Assembly: GCA_964405665.1 (NCBI GenBank)
Contig: CAYOOT010000059.1
Coordinates: 1-17,594 of the forward strand
Reading direction: 5' to 3'
Source of the DNA: CAYOOT01 sp964405665
GTDB lineage: Bacteria > Bdellovibrionota_C > UBA2361 > SZUA-149 > CAZDWZ01
DNA: 17,594 nucleotides
Positions within the stretch are counted from its first letter, which is position 1. Each line of letters opens with the position of its first letter. The notes beneath the pieces were generated by a model. That model did not search any database and was not told where the DNA came from. It was given only the letters and a program-made list of their open reading frames with translations. The position numbers and the translations under genes are program-made. Shown here one piece after another: positions 6,699 through 13,907 of this stretch.

Positions 6699-7931
6699 TC
6701 ATTGAACTTTTCTTAAATGGAAAAATCTACGAAAATGCCCCCCCAAATAAAAGTTCAACAATAAAGGTAAGGAAATTAGTGCTTGAATAAAAAGCTTTTC
6801 CTTAAAAACTATCGCCAACAAAACTAAGAAGTAAAAGAAAAATATTTTTGCAAAATCAGCCCTGGTCCAAACTGTTTTGTTTCTAAAAATTATTTTTAAT
6901 GCGGGAAGAACTAAAATTCCCAATTCATAAAATAAAGCATGAACATTTAACAGCAAGCAAGCGCTTGCTAACATTAAGATTAAATAATCGATAATAATTT
7001 TTTTTTTTGCTTCTTTCTTTTTTATAAAAATAAAAACACTATTGCTTGTATTGATAAAAATCAGCAGCAAAACAAAAGAGAGCAATACCAGAATCATTGG
7101 CTGATAAATGTTATTTTCCCCAAAATATTCTCGAAAATAACTATTGACTTCGATAAGAGAAATACTTTGAAAACCATTAGTTAAAGATTCAATTTTTGCA
7201 AATTCTTTTACCTCTTGTATCCAGGCGATTGGCCAAAATAAATTAAGGCCTGTTGCTGCGAGTAGAAAAAACAAACTGCCTATCAGAATCAGGCCAATTA
7301 AGAGCTGAATGCTAAAGAGTGGCAAAAGAAAAATAAACAGCAATAAAAAAAAATTGGGCTTAAAAAGAAAAAAGCCTAAGCTGACCCCAAAAAAGAAGCG
7401 GGGGTAAACTGGTTTTTCATTGCTCAAATAATAAGCAAGTAAGGTAAATAATAAAATATTTAAAGCAAGCATTTGTCCAGCAATAATCGCCAAAAAATTG
7501 CTGGGGAAACAAATCAAAAGTGTAAATATTAAAAGGCTATTTTTCCTTAAATTACTATCCCCTTCGACACTTAATCTCAAAGCACAAAATAAAAATATTA
7601 ACGATAAACAAATCCAAATTACTTTGGCCACAGGCGGTGTAAAATTTGCAAGTGGACTCAATAAAATGGCAACATAAGGCGGATAAGAGAATTGCAGATA
7701 AGAGTCTCTTAAACTGGGCCAATAAAGGTGTTCCAACTTGGCTTGAAGGTCCACCGAATAAAGTTCATTTATTTTCCCTTGAGAAACAATTTTTGCTGCG
7801 GCATAGAATGCCGGAAAATCTCCACGACAAAGAGAAGAAGTGCAATTTAGATCTCTATAAAAAGAAATTCCTAAGGTTAAAAAAAGAGAGATTAGAATTG
7901 CTAAACAGGAAAAATTTGTTTTAGTAGGCAT
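6699..7931 (-). CDS. Polytopic membrane protein, GT87/DUF2029-like GT-C glycosyltransferase
   Basis: 410 residues with roughly ten hydrophobic segments, including 8-24, 101-120, 131-168, 177-210 and several more toward the C-terminus. The pattern matches the GT87 (DUF2029) family of polyprenyl-phosphate-sugar-dependent mannosyltransferases: an extracytoplasmic acidic motif GDFPAFYAAA (37-46), then KINELYS, FSYPPYVAILLSPLANF (81-97), AGQMLALNILLF (151-162) and GFFLFKPNFFLLL (186-198). Asp38 is the likely catalytic acid/base position, by analogy with GT-C enzymes. The acceptor cannot be inferred. The gene sits between ftsA and ftsZ, normally neighbours, and its start codon is 105 nt beyond the inserted foldback element. 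The family call is by motif pattern and is moderately sure. Confidence 0.75.
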   Translation of the reverse strand: MPTKTNFSCLAILISLFLTLGISFYRDLNCTSSLCRGDFPAFYAAAKIVSQGKINELYSVDLQAKLEHLYWPSLRDSYLQFSYPPYVAILLSPLANFTPPVAKVIWICLSLIFLFCALRLSVEGDSNLRKNSLLIFTLLICFPSNFLAIIAGQMLALNILLFTLLAYYLSNEKPVYPRFFFGVSLGFFLFKPNFFLLLFIFLLPLFSIQLLIGLILIGSLFFLLAATGLNLFWPIAWIQEVKEFAKIESLTNGFQSISLIEVNSYFREYFGENNIYQPMILVLLSFVLLLIFINTSNSVFIFIKKKEAKKKIIIDYLILMLASACLLLNVHALFYELGILVLPALKIIFRNKTVWTRADFAKIFFFYFLVLLAIVFKEKLFIQALISLPLLLNFYLGGHFRRFFHLRKVQ

Positions 7932-8028
7932 TAATCTCTCATGAAAAATTTAATTAAGCGTTACCCTGCTTGCTCTGTGTTTCATTAACTGAAATATCCA
8001 AATACAGAAAATGATGAACGTTTACAAT

Positions 8029-8036
8029 TAAAAATG
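8029..8036. repeat. Left target-site duplication TAAAAATG
   Basis: Perfect 8-bp direct repeat of 8250-8257, immediately outside the left end of the foldback element. It marks the insertion site. Confidence 0.85.
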
Positions 8037-8249
8037 GAGACTGTAAAATTAAACTGTGTAATTAATTATGGAAATTCCGTATCCATAATTAAAAGCATAA
8101 AACGTACGGAGCGCGGACTTCAGTCCGCTTAATACCAAACTTTTATTCTGCTATACTAAAATATTTGGAAATAAGCGGACTGAAGTCCGCGCTCCGTACG
8201 TATATTGGATTATATATGTTGGAAATTACACAGTTTAATTTACAGTCTC
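8037..8249. mobile_element. Non-autonomous foldback element (MITE-like), 213 bp
   Basis: Terminal inverted repeats at 8037-8063 and 8224-8249 begin GAGACTGTAAA and are identical apart from one extra A in the left copy. A perfect 8-bp direct repeat flanks the element. There is no transposase gene inside, so it must have been mobilised in trans. Long terminal repeats with an 8-bp duplication fit IS256-like (mutator-type) transposases, but that family link is inferred. The interior holds an 11-bp hairpin (8062-8072 with 8082-8092) and a 30-bp perfect inverted repeat (8102-8131 with 8172-8201). The right end supplies the final G of the ftsA stop codon. The 97 bases between the left duplication and the GT87 start codon show nothing further. 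Confidence 0.85.
8102..8201. repeat. GC-rich 30-bp perfect inverted repeat nested in the element
   Basis: Arms 8102-8131 and 8172-8201 are exact reverse complements separated by 40 AT-rich bases. Each arm contains its own near-perfect dyad, GCGGACTTCAGTCCGC at 8113-8128 and its mirror at 8175-8190, so each can also fold alone. The arms are much richer in GC than the rest of the element, which suggests a REP-like pair of separate origin inserted into, or captured by, the AT-rich element. Confidence 0.9.
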
Positions 8250-9508
8250 TAAAAATGCTCAGACAGCCAAGTACTCATTCTTGTCTTCATCTTTCCAATA
8301 ATTTCCATATTGAAATTGAACATGTTGTTGTTTTGAGTTTGAATATTCAGGCCTTTTTGCTCAGTGTCTTTGGCACCATATAACACCAGGCCTACACCGG
8401 TAGCAAAAGCCGGAGAATTAACAACATCAACCAAACCACCAACTCCCGTAGGATAGCCCACTCGAACAGGCATGGAAAAAATTTGTTCTCCCAATTCAAC
8501 AATTCCAGAAAGTAAAACTGATCCACCCGTTAAAACAACGCCGCCGGTTAGGAATTCATCAAAACCCGATTTTATTAACTCGCGATGAACTAAGTTAAAA
8601 ATCTCTTCCACTCTTGGCTGAATAATTTCTGCTAGCAATGTTCTGGAAACCACCCTTGGTTCTCTTCCTCCGGTAGAAGGAACTTCAATAGTTTCCGAAC
8701 TGGAAACCAAACTAGAAAGTGCGCAACCATAACGTCGTTTTAAATCTTCTGCAGCGGATGCGGGAGTTCTCAATCCTGCAGCAACATCATTAGTTAAATG
8801 ATTTCCACCAAGTGGAAGAACCGCTGTATGTTTAATCGCTCCGGCGTGAAAAATTGTAATATCAGTTGTCCCACCACCGATATCGATCATTGCAACACCA
8901 AGTTCTTTTTCCTCGGCAGAAAGCACTGCTTCTGCGGAAGCAATCGGTTCCAGCACGATATCGGCAACACTTAAACCTACTCGATTGGCGCTTTTAACTA
9001 TATTTTGAGCACTGGAAACGGCACCCGTTACAATATGTACTTTTGCTTCCAGACGCACCCCGGACATTCCCAATGGTTCACGAATTCCATCTTGTTCATC
9101 GACAATATATTCTTGCGGAAGAATATGCAGCACCTCTCGATCCATGGGAATCGCTACAGCTTTTGCTGCATCGATTACTCGTTCAACATCTTTGGAAGTT
9201 ACTTCTTTATTTTTTACAGCAACAATACCATGACTGTTGAAACCTTTAATATGAGAGCCGGCAATACCGGCATAGACTGAACTAATCTTACAGCCGGCCA
9301 TTAGCTCTGCTTCTTCAATCGCTTGCTTAATTGAATTCACTGTCGCTTCAATATTAATTACGACTCCTTTTCGTAAGCCATTGGAAGGATGAGTTCCAAT
9401 TCCAATTATGTCTACCTTTTGATCAGGTGTAAGCTGTGCGACAATGACAGCTATTTTGGTTGTTCCAATATCAAGTCCAACTATAATATCTTGTTTATTG
9501 TAAGCCAC
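8249..9508 (-). CDS. ftsA: Cell division protein FtsA (actin-like FtsZ membrane anchor)
   Basis: 419 residues of the actin/Hsp70 ATPase fold. FtsA tethers FtsZ filaments to the inner membrane and recruits later division proteins. Visible are phosphate-1 GLDIGTTK (11-18), phosphate-2 IDIGGGTTDITIF (208-220), the adenosine motif TGGVVLTGGSVLLSG (321-335) and the FtsA-specific 1C region around EAKVHIVTGAVSSAQNIVKS (154-173). The C-terminal helix IIGKMKTRMSTWLSEHF (403-419) is amphipathic and fits the membrane-targeting sequence. The start is GTG, supported by AAGGAA six bases upstream. The stop codon TAG is completed by the first base of the inserted foldback element; the rebuilt pre-insertion sequence reads TAA at the same codon. 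Confidence 0.97.
   Translation of the reverse strand: MAYNKQDIIVGLDIGTTKIAVIVAQLTPDQKVDIIGIGTHPSNGLRKGVVINIEATVNSIKQAIEEAELMAGCKISSVYAGIAGSHIKGFNSHGIVAVKNKEVTSKDVERVIDAAKAVAIPMDREVLHILPQEYIVDEQDGIREPLGMSGVRLEAKVHIVTGAVSSAQNIVKSANRVGLSVADIVLEPIASAEAVLSAEEKELGVAMIDIGGGTTDITIFHAGAIKHTAVLPLGGNHLTNDVAAGLRTPASAAEDLKRRYGCALSSLVSSSETIEVPSTGGREPRVVSRTLLAEIIQPRVEEIFNLVHRELIKSGFDEFLTGGVVLTGGSVLLSGIVELGEQIFSMPVRVGYPTGVGGLVDVVNSPAFATGVGLVLYGAKDTEQKGLNIQTQNNNMFNFNMEIIGKMKTRMSTWLSEHF
8250..8257. repeat. Right target-site duplication TAAAAATG
   Basis: Perfect copy of 8029-8036 at the other end of the element. It overlaps the last two codons of ftsA and the first two bases of its stop codon. Confidence 0.85.
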
Positions 9509-9632
9509 TACTACTTCCTTTTTGAGAAATTATTAATATTGTAAACTCATGGTCCATTGAAAAATTTATTGAACTACTTACTGAGGTTTGTCATAACAAC
9601 ATAATCCTCATCGACTTCAAGTGCCCTAAAGT

Positions 9633-9660
9633 ATATTATCTGAAAATCAAATTCAATCAA
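9633..9660 (-). promoter_or_regulatory. Candidate promoter for ftsA
   Basis: Minus-strand TTGATT (9660-9655), a 16-base spacer and TAATAT (9638-9633), inside the 186-base gap between ftsQ and ftsA. The unusually long gap within an otherwise tight cluster supports separate ftsA expression. The hexamers are only moderately close to consensus. Confidence 0.38.
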
Positions 9661-9694
9661 AAACGAAAAAATAATACCTGAGGATTTAGGTGCG

Positions 9695-10585
9695 CTATTC
9701 TACTAAGACTTGTCGCTCAAAGCGCAAGTCAATTTTTTTAGGAAAATGCTTTCTCTTATTGAGATCGAGCATTACATTTTTAAAACGTTTTACTGCCATT
9801 TTTGCTTCTTCCAGATTTGTAGCTGTGAAATAAATATCGGGTAAATGTTCTTGGCTCCTAGCTATTATCTTCAGGCTTGAATCTTTAAGTAAACTATAAT
9901 TTTCTACATTAAAGCCGAAACCACCTGCCCATTCCAGAAGTTTAATTTGATTAATCGCCGTGTTTAAACTGGAATTATTCGGAGTAAGTTCGTTACCGGA
10001 ATTAAAAGCAGTAGTTGTTAATCGTGGCAAGTCTAAAGTAAGGAAAATCAGCTTAGGATTTTTAATCGAATCTAAACTCTGTATTAATTTACCTTGATCG
10101 GAAACAAGCCAAGAAGTTTTTCCAAAATCCGCAATTAACCAAGGTTGAACTTCCTTAATATTTAAAAATAATCTAGCAGGATATAAAGTGTTTCTGATCT
10201 CAACGTTTTCCACCCAGGGCAAATTAGAAATTTGTTGTTTTAACTTGGCAGTGCTTAAGCCCCAAATCCAGGGATTTCCTTCCGGAAAAATTTCTTGAAA
10301 AATTAAATCTTTAGATAATTTCTTAAGGCCGGTAATTTCAATTTTATTATATTTTAATAAATTATTTTCCCATTTGATAAATTTCTTTAGAAGTTTTTGA
10401 GACTTAAAAAAAGAATAAATTTTTGGTTCAGAACTGAATTTATTCTTCTGTAAATCGATAATGTTTCCTTGATCGCTAATAAAATTTGTTGAGGAGTTTA
10501 AAACAATTGGCACAGCGGTAATTACATCTTCAGCTTGAGCTACATACAGAGGAAACAAAAAAATAACTATTAAAATGAATCTCAT
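9695..10585 (-). CDS. ftsQ: FtsQ/DivIB-type cell division protein with POTRA domain
   Basis: 296 residues. A POTRA-like domain spans about 80-146 (KIEITGLKKLSKDLIFQEIF, then NLPWVENVEIRNTLYPARLFLNIKE), followed by the beta region with WLVSDQGKLI (159-168). With its place directly after murB and before ftsA, this identifies FtsQ, the periplasmic scaffold linking early and late division proteins. The N-terminus is odd: MRFILIVIFLFPLYVAQAED has no cytoplasmic tail and ends in a signal-peptidase-like AQA site, and about 60 residues precede the POTRA domain. The start is forced, because an in-frame TAA lies 14 codons upstream with no other start codon between. AGGA sits about 10 bases before the ATG. 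Confidence 0.88.
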   Translation of the reverse strand: MRFILIVIFLFPLYVAQAEDVITAVPIVLNSSTNFISDQGNIIDLQKNKFSSEPKIYSFFKSQKLLKKFIKWENNLLKYNKIEITGLKKLSKDLIFQEIFPEGNPWIWGLSTAKLKQQISNLPWVENVEIRNTLYPARLFLNIKEVQPWLIADFGKTSWLVSDQGKLIQSLDSIKNPKLIFLTLDLPRLTTTAFNSGNELTPNNSSLNTAINQIKLLEWAGGFGFNVENYSLLKDSSLKIIARSQEHLPDIYFTATNLEEAKMAVKRFKNVMLDLNKRKHFPKKIDLRFERQVLVE

Positions 10586-10613
10586 GCTACGAAGTCCTAA
10601 TGTAACTTTGGTC

Positions 10614-11609
10614 TTACCAAAGAATTATCTCTGGGGATAATACCAAGTTAAACTCTTGTTCAACCTGCGCTTGCGCATACTTTATTAAATAAAGCACATC
10701 CGAAGCCTCTGCCTGATCCGCCGCCTTAATTAACCAATTGGCATGCTTTTCAGAAAAACACACTCCACCATGTCGATATCCTTTCAGACCAAGGTTTTCT
10801 AATAACTCAGCAGCAGCGATTTTCCCTTCAAGCTTCTCTATTCTACTAAGAGCCAGTTCTTCTGGCGAGGGATTTTTAAAGACCGAGCCGGCTGAAGGGA
10901 ATTGTAAAGGTTGTGTTTTTTTTCTATATTCCAGCGAGCTGGATCTTTTTTGATTAATCAATTCTTTTTCCAGAAAAGAAAGTTCCAGTTCGACAGCATA
11001 AACTATAGAATTTTTTGGCAAATTTGATTTGCGGTATTGGAATTCCAAATCTGAAATTTCCAATTCTTTTTTCTGACCATTGCCCAGCAAAAGATATACT
11101 TTGGTAATAACCTCGGAAATACAATGTCCATGAGCTCCTGCATTCATAAAAACTGCCCCGGCAAGTGTTGCCGGAATTCCTGCCGCAAATTCTAATCCGG
11201 AAAAGCCAAGACTGGTAAATTGTTTGCTCAGATTCATTAAGGAGCTGCCCCCTTGCACCAAAAAGCGATATTTTTCAGCCAATTTAAAATCAAACTTTGA
11301 AAATGAAGAAAAAAAATTGTCGACTTCCTGATAACTGCATTTATTAAAACCTTTTCCTAGTCGGAGCAGTGGTGCCTTGAGGCCCTGATCAGAAATTAAA
11401 ACATTTGAGCCATTGCCAACAATTTTATAATTAATTTTCTTTTCAAAAAAAAATTCAATTAAAGAAGAAAGACTTTTTAAATCTCCTGGTTCTAACAATA
11501 AATCTATTTTGCCACCTAAAGCAAAAGTAGTAATAGCAGCAGCCGAAACATTCTCTTTTAGAATAATACTTTCTTTAAATTCTTTTTTTATTTCAGTTAG
11601 TAGCGACAT
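10614..11609 (-). CDS. murB: UDP-N-acetylenolpyruvoylglucosamine reductase MurB
   Basis: 331 residues. MurB uses NADPH and FAD to reduce UDP-GlcNAc-enolpyruvate to UDP-MurNAc, the second committed step of peptidoglycan precursor synthesis. The FAD-binding segment GNGSNVLISDQGL (65-77), the block GFSGLEFAAGIPATLAGAVFMNAGAHG (135-161), QYRKS with Arg193, SAGSVFKNP with the proton-donor Ser242 and the C-terminal LSPEIILW with Glu327 cover all catalytic positions known in the family. An extra stretch of roughly 20 residues lies at about 90-113. It starts inside the last codons of murC (17-nt overlap), which suggests translational coupling, and ftsQ follows after 28 nt. Confidence 0.96.
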   Translation of the reverse strand: MSLLTEIKKEFKESIILKENVSAAAITTFALGGKIDLLLEPGDLKSLSSLIEFFFEKKINYKIVGNGSNVLISDQGLKAPLLRLGKGFNKCSYQEVDNFFSSFSKFDFKLAEKYRFLVQGGSSLMNLSKQFTSLGFSGLEFAAGIPATLAGAVFMNAGAHGHCISEVITKVYLLLGNGQKKELEISDLEFQYRKSNLPKNSIVYAVELELSFLEKELINQKRSSSLEYRKKTQPLQFPSAGSVFKNPSPEELALSRIEKLEGKIAAAELLENLGLKGYRHGGVCFSEKHANWLIKAADQAEASDVLYLIKYAQAQVEQEFNLVLSPEIILW

Positions 11610-13011
11610 TTTTTATACCAGAAACGCTTAATGCTTTGGCCAATTCCCGAGAAACTTGCCAAATATTGCCCGCTCCCATGGAAACAACAATATCATTTGG
11701 TTTAATAATCGAAAGTAATTTGGCAGGAATATCTTCAATCTTGGGAATATATTGCACGGCGGGATGTTGTAGGGCTAAAGCCAATTTCTCCGCGCTAATA
11801 CCAGGAATTTCTGGTTCAGAAGCGGCATAAATATCACTAATAATCACCAGATCGGCATCATTGAAACAAGTAATGAATTCAGAAAACAAATCACGAGTTC
11901 TAGTGTAACGATGGGGTTGAAAAACAACAATTAAACGTCCTCGATCATTTTCTGAATTAGCAGATTTTTTCCAACTTTTACTGATTCCCAACAATGTAGC
12001 CTGGATTTCTGTAGGATGATGGGCATAATCATCAAGCACCAAAATATCAGCTGTATGGGAAACGAGCTCACAACGTCTGGCCACACCGGGGAAAGTTGCT
12101 AAAGCTTGTTTGATATCTTTGATCTCAATTCCTAATTCCAAAGCAACGGCAATTGCCGCCAGTGAATTAGAGATCATATGCTTACCAATCAGAGGAAGAC
12201 TAATTTCTCCAATTTTTTGACCTTTAAAATTCAAACTATATTTATTGGCCGGAGCTTTTAATTCAATTTCACTGGCATACAAATCTGCTTGAGGAGAAAA
12301 ACCATAAGACAAAACACGTCTATTTGATTTACGCGCAAGCGTTGCTACTACTGGATCATCAAAACAAGCAACGATTAAACCATCAAAGGGAACAGCTTGC
12401 ATAAACTTTAAAAAAGCTTTTTCCAATTCGCCAAAAGATCCATAAAATGAAAGGTGTTCCCTGTCAATATTGGTGACAATGGCAATCCTGGGCTTTAACA
12501 AACAAAAGCTGCCATCACTCTCATCAGATTCAGCCACAATATAATCACCAGTGCCGATACTTGCCCCGCTATTCTGAGATAAAATTCTTCCACCAACGAT
12601 AATGGTCGGATCCAGACCACAGTGTTGAAGAATTTTCCCTGTCATCGAAGTCGTAGTGGTTTTTCCATGAGAACCGGCGACTACTATCCCAAATTTCATT
12701 CTCATTACTTCTGCAAGCATTTCTGCTCGAGAGATAATCAGTAACTGTCTTTTCTTGGCTTCAAGAAATTCAACATTATCAAAAGTTACCGCTGAGGAAT
12801 AAACCACTATTGTAGTTTCTTGCGGTATGTTATCAGCCTGATGTCCGATAAAAATCTTTGCTGATAAATCTTTTAAATGATTCGTTAAATTGGAAGATTT
12901 TAAATCAGAACCGCTAACATTATAGCCTTTAGTAATCAACACTTCTGCAATCCCGGCCATACCCACTCCGCCGATACCGATAAAATGCACATGTTTGTTG
13001 CTAGAATTCAT
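11593..13011 (-). CDS. murC: UDP-N-acetylmuramate--L-alanine ligase MurC
   Basis: 472 residues, normal for the family. MurC uses ATP to add L-alanine to UDP-MurNAc in the cytoplasm. The N-terminal nucleotide-sugar domain starts HFIGIGGVGMAGIAEVL (9-25), the ATP loop is AGSHGKTTTTSM (112-123), the central domain has ESDESDGSF (161-169) and TNIDREHLSFY (180-190), and the C-terminal domain has LDDYAHHPTEI and FQPHRYTRTRDLF. All three Mur-ligase domains are complete. The start ATG overlaps the Nudix stop by four bases (ATGA), and murB starts within its end, so the three genes are probably translated together. Confidence 0.98.
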   Translation of the reverse strand: MNSSNKHVHFIGIGGVGMAGIAEVLITKGYNVSGSDLKSSNLTNHLKDLSAKIFIGHQADNIPQETTIVVYSSAVTFDNVEFLEAKKRQLLIISRAEMLAEVMRMKFGIVVAGSHGKTTTTSMTGKILQHCGLDPTIIVGGRILSQNSGASIGTGDYIVAESDESDGSFCLLKPRIAIVTNIDREHLSFYGSFGELEKAFLKFMQAVPFDGLIVACFDDPVVATLARKSNRRVLSYGFSPQADLYASEIELKAPANKYSLNFKGQKIGEISLPLIGKHMISNSLAAIAVALELGIEIKDIKQALATFPGVARRCELVSHTADILVLDDYAHHPTEIQATLLGISKSWKKSANSENDRGRLIVVFQPHRYTRTRDLFSEFITCFNDADLVIISDIYAASEPEIPGISAEKLALALQHPAVQYIPKIEDIPAKLLSIIKPNDIVVSMGAGNIWQVSRELAKALSVSGIKNVATN

Positions 13012-13553
13012 TCTATTAAACCCAAAAGTAAAGCCTTAGTAAAAATAGCTATGCTTTTTGCATCAAAGAGATTATTTTTTTTAATTTGATCTTTGACCTC
13101 AGCTACGCTCATTTCTTGCACTTCTATTATCTCATCCTCTTCCGGAGAACAATTACAGGGCTGAAGTTTTCTGGCGAGATAGCAATATTGAATTTCATCG
13201 CAAAAACCCGGCGTAGGAACAAGTTTACCTAGCTCAATAAATTCCTGAGCTTCCATCGAAACTTCCTCCTTCACTTCTCGTTTCACACAAGCTAAGGGAC
13301 TTTCCCCTTTTTCCAAAGTTCCGGCAGGAAATTCCAAAATTTGTTGATTAATTGAACTACGATACTGCTTAATTAGTAAAAGATTGCCATTAGCCAATTG
13401 AGGAATGACGACAATGGCACCAGGATGCTTAACTGTTTCTCTAATTTTAATAGAGTTTCCATATTGGAACTCTTCTTTATATAATTTCAGTACATTTCCC
13501 GAGTAAATTAATTCAGATGATAATAATTTTACATTATCCATATTAGTTCTCAT
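13008..13553 (-). CDS. Nudix hydrolase, ADP-ribose pyrophosphatase-like
   Basis: 181 residues. The order of segments (an N-terminal beta segment with VKHPGAIVVIP, then QYRSSINQQILEFPAGTLEKGE, and PTPGFCDEIQY after the Nudix helix) is that of the ADP-ribose/sugar-nucleotide diphosphatase branch. The Nudix box runs 78-100, with Glu84 and the REVKEE metal-binding core, but its conserved glycine is Ser99. It overlaps murC by four bases (ATGA), so it is coupled to peptidoglycan synthesis at least in expression. Whether it acts on a wall nucleotide-sugar is unknown. An alternative ATG four codons in (13541) is equally plausible; neither start has a good ribosome binding site. Confidence 0.92.
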   Translation of the reverse strand: MRTNMDNVKLLSSELIYSGNVLKLYKEEFQYGNSIKIRETVKHPGAIVVIPQLANGNLLLIKQYRSSINQQILEFPAGTLEKGESPLACVKREVKEEVSMEAQEFIELGKLVPTPGFCDEIQYCYLARKLQPCNCSPEEDEIIEVQEMSVAEVKDQIKKNNLFDAKSIAIFTKALLLGLIE

Positions 13554-13712
13554 TAGTAACTTATTGAAATTTATAGAAATAATTATCTAGTAATATACAG
13601 CATTAAAGTCTAAAGTTATCTATTCCTACAGCCGAATTATCAGAATATAGTGTTATTTATTATTTTATATCAGGTTTTAATAGCTCATGGAATGAGTGTA
13701 TTTGGTTAATTT

Positions 13713-13901
13713 ATGGGAAGACCTTTTTATCCACACGAAATTGAAGATCCAGATTTAGATTGGCTAGTTAGTAACTTTCTTTACGAAAGGCCGGGATTCG
13801 TTCCTGTGGAATCTGGTTCATTACCCTTAATACTAATTCCTTTTAATGAAATACCAGAAAAAGAAGAACTTGAAGATATTGACGATATCGGATTGCCTTA
13901 A
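13713..13901 (+). CDS. Small acidic protein of unknown function (62 residues)
   Basis: I do not recognise this protein. It reads MGRPFYPHEIEDPDLDWLV at the start and ends with an Asp/Glu-rich tail (EIPEKEELEDIDDIGLP). It is strongly acidic, has no membrane segment and contains eight prolines. The composition, poor in Lys, Asn and Ile for such an AT-rich region, looks more like selected protein than a chance frame. An in-frame TAA lies three bases before the ATG, so the start is well limited, but there is no clear Shine-Dalgarno sequence. It is the only plus-strand candidate and converges on the UvrA-like gene, with the heptad array between them. The 159 bases between its ATG and the Nudix start (13554-13712) are AT-rich and should hold divergent promoters, though I see no convincing pair of hexamers. 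Confidence 0.5.
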   Translation: MGRPFYPHEIEDPDLDWLVSNFLYERPGFVPVESGSLPLILIPFNEIPEKEELEDIDDIGLP

Positions 13902-13907
13902 AAGATG

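Noticed and set aside
8165..8383. 72-codon plus-strand ORF across the foldback element and the end of ftsA.
   Set aside because: It is made of repeat arm, terminal repeat and antisense ftsA sequence; no family features and no ribosome binding site.
9509..9694. Possible small gene or structured RNA in the ftsQ-ftsA gap.
   Set aside because: No frame of useful length and only short, weak inverted repeats; a promoter is the simpler explanation.
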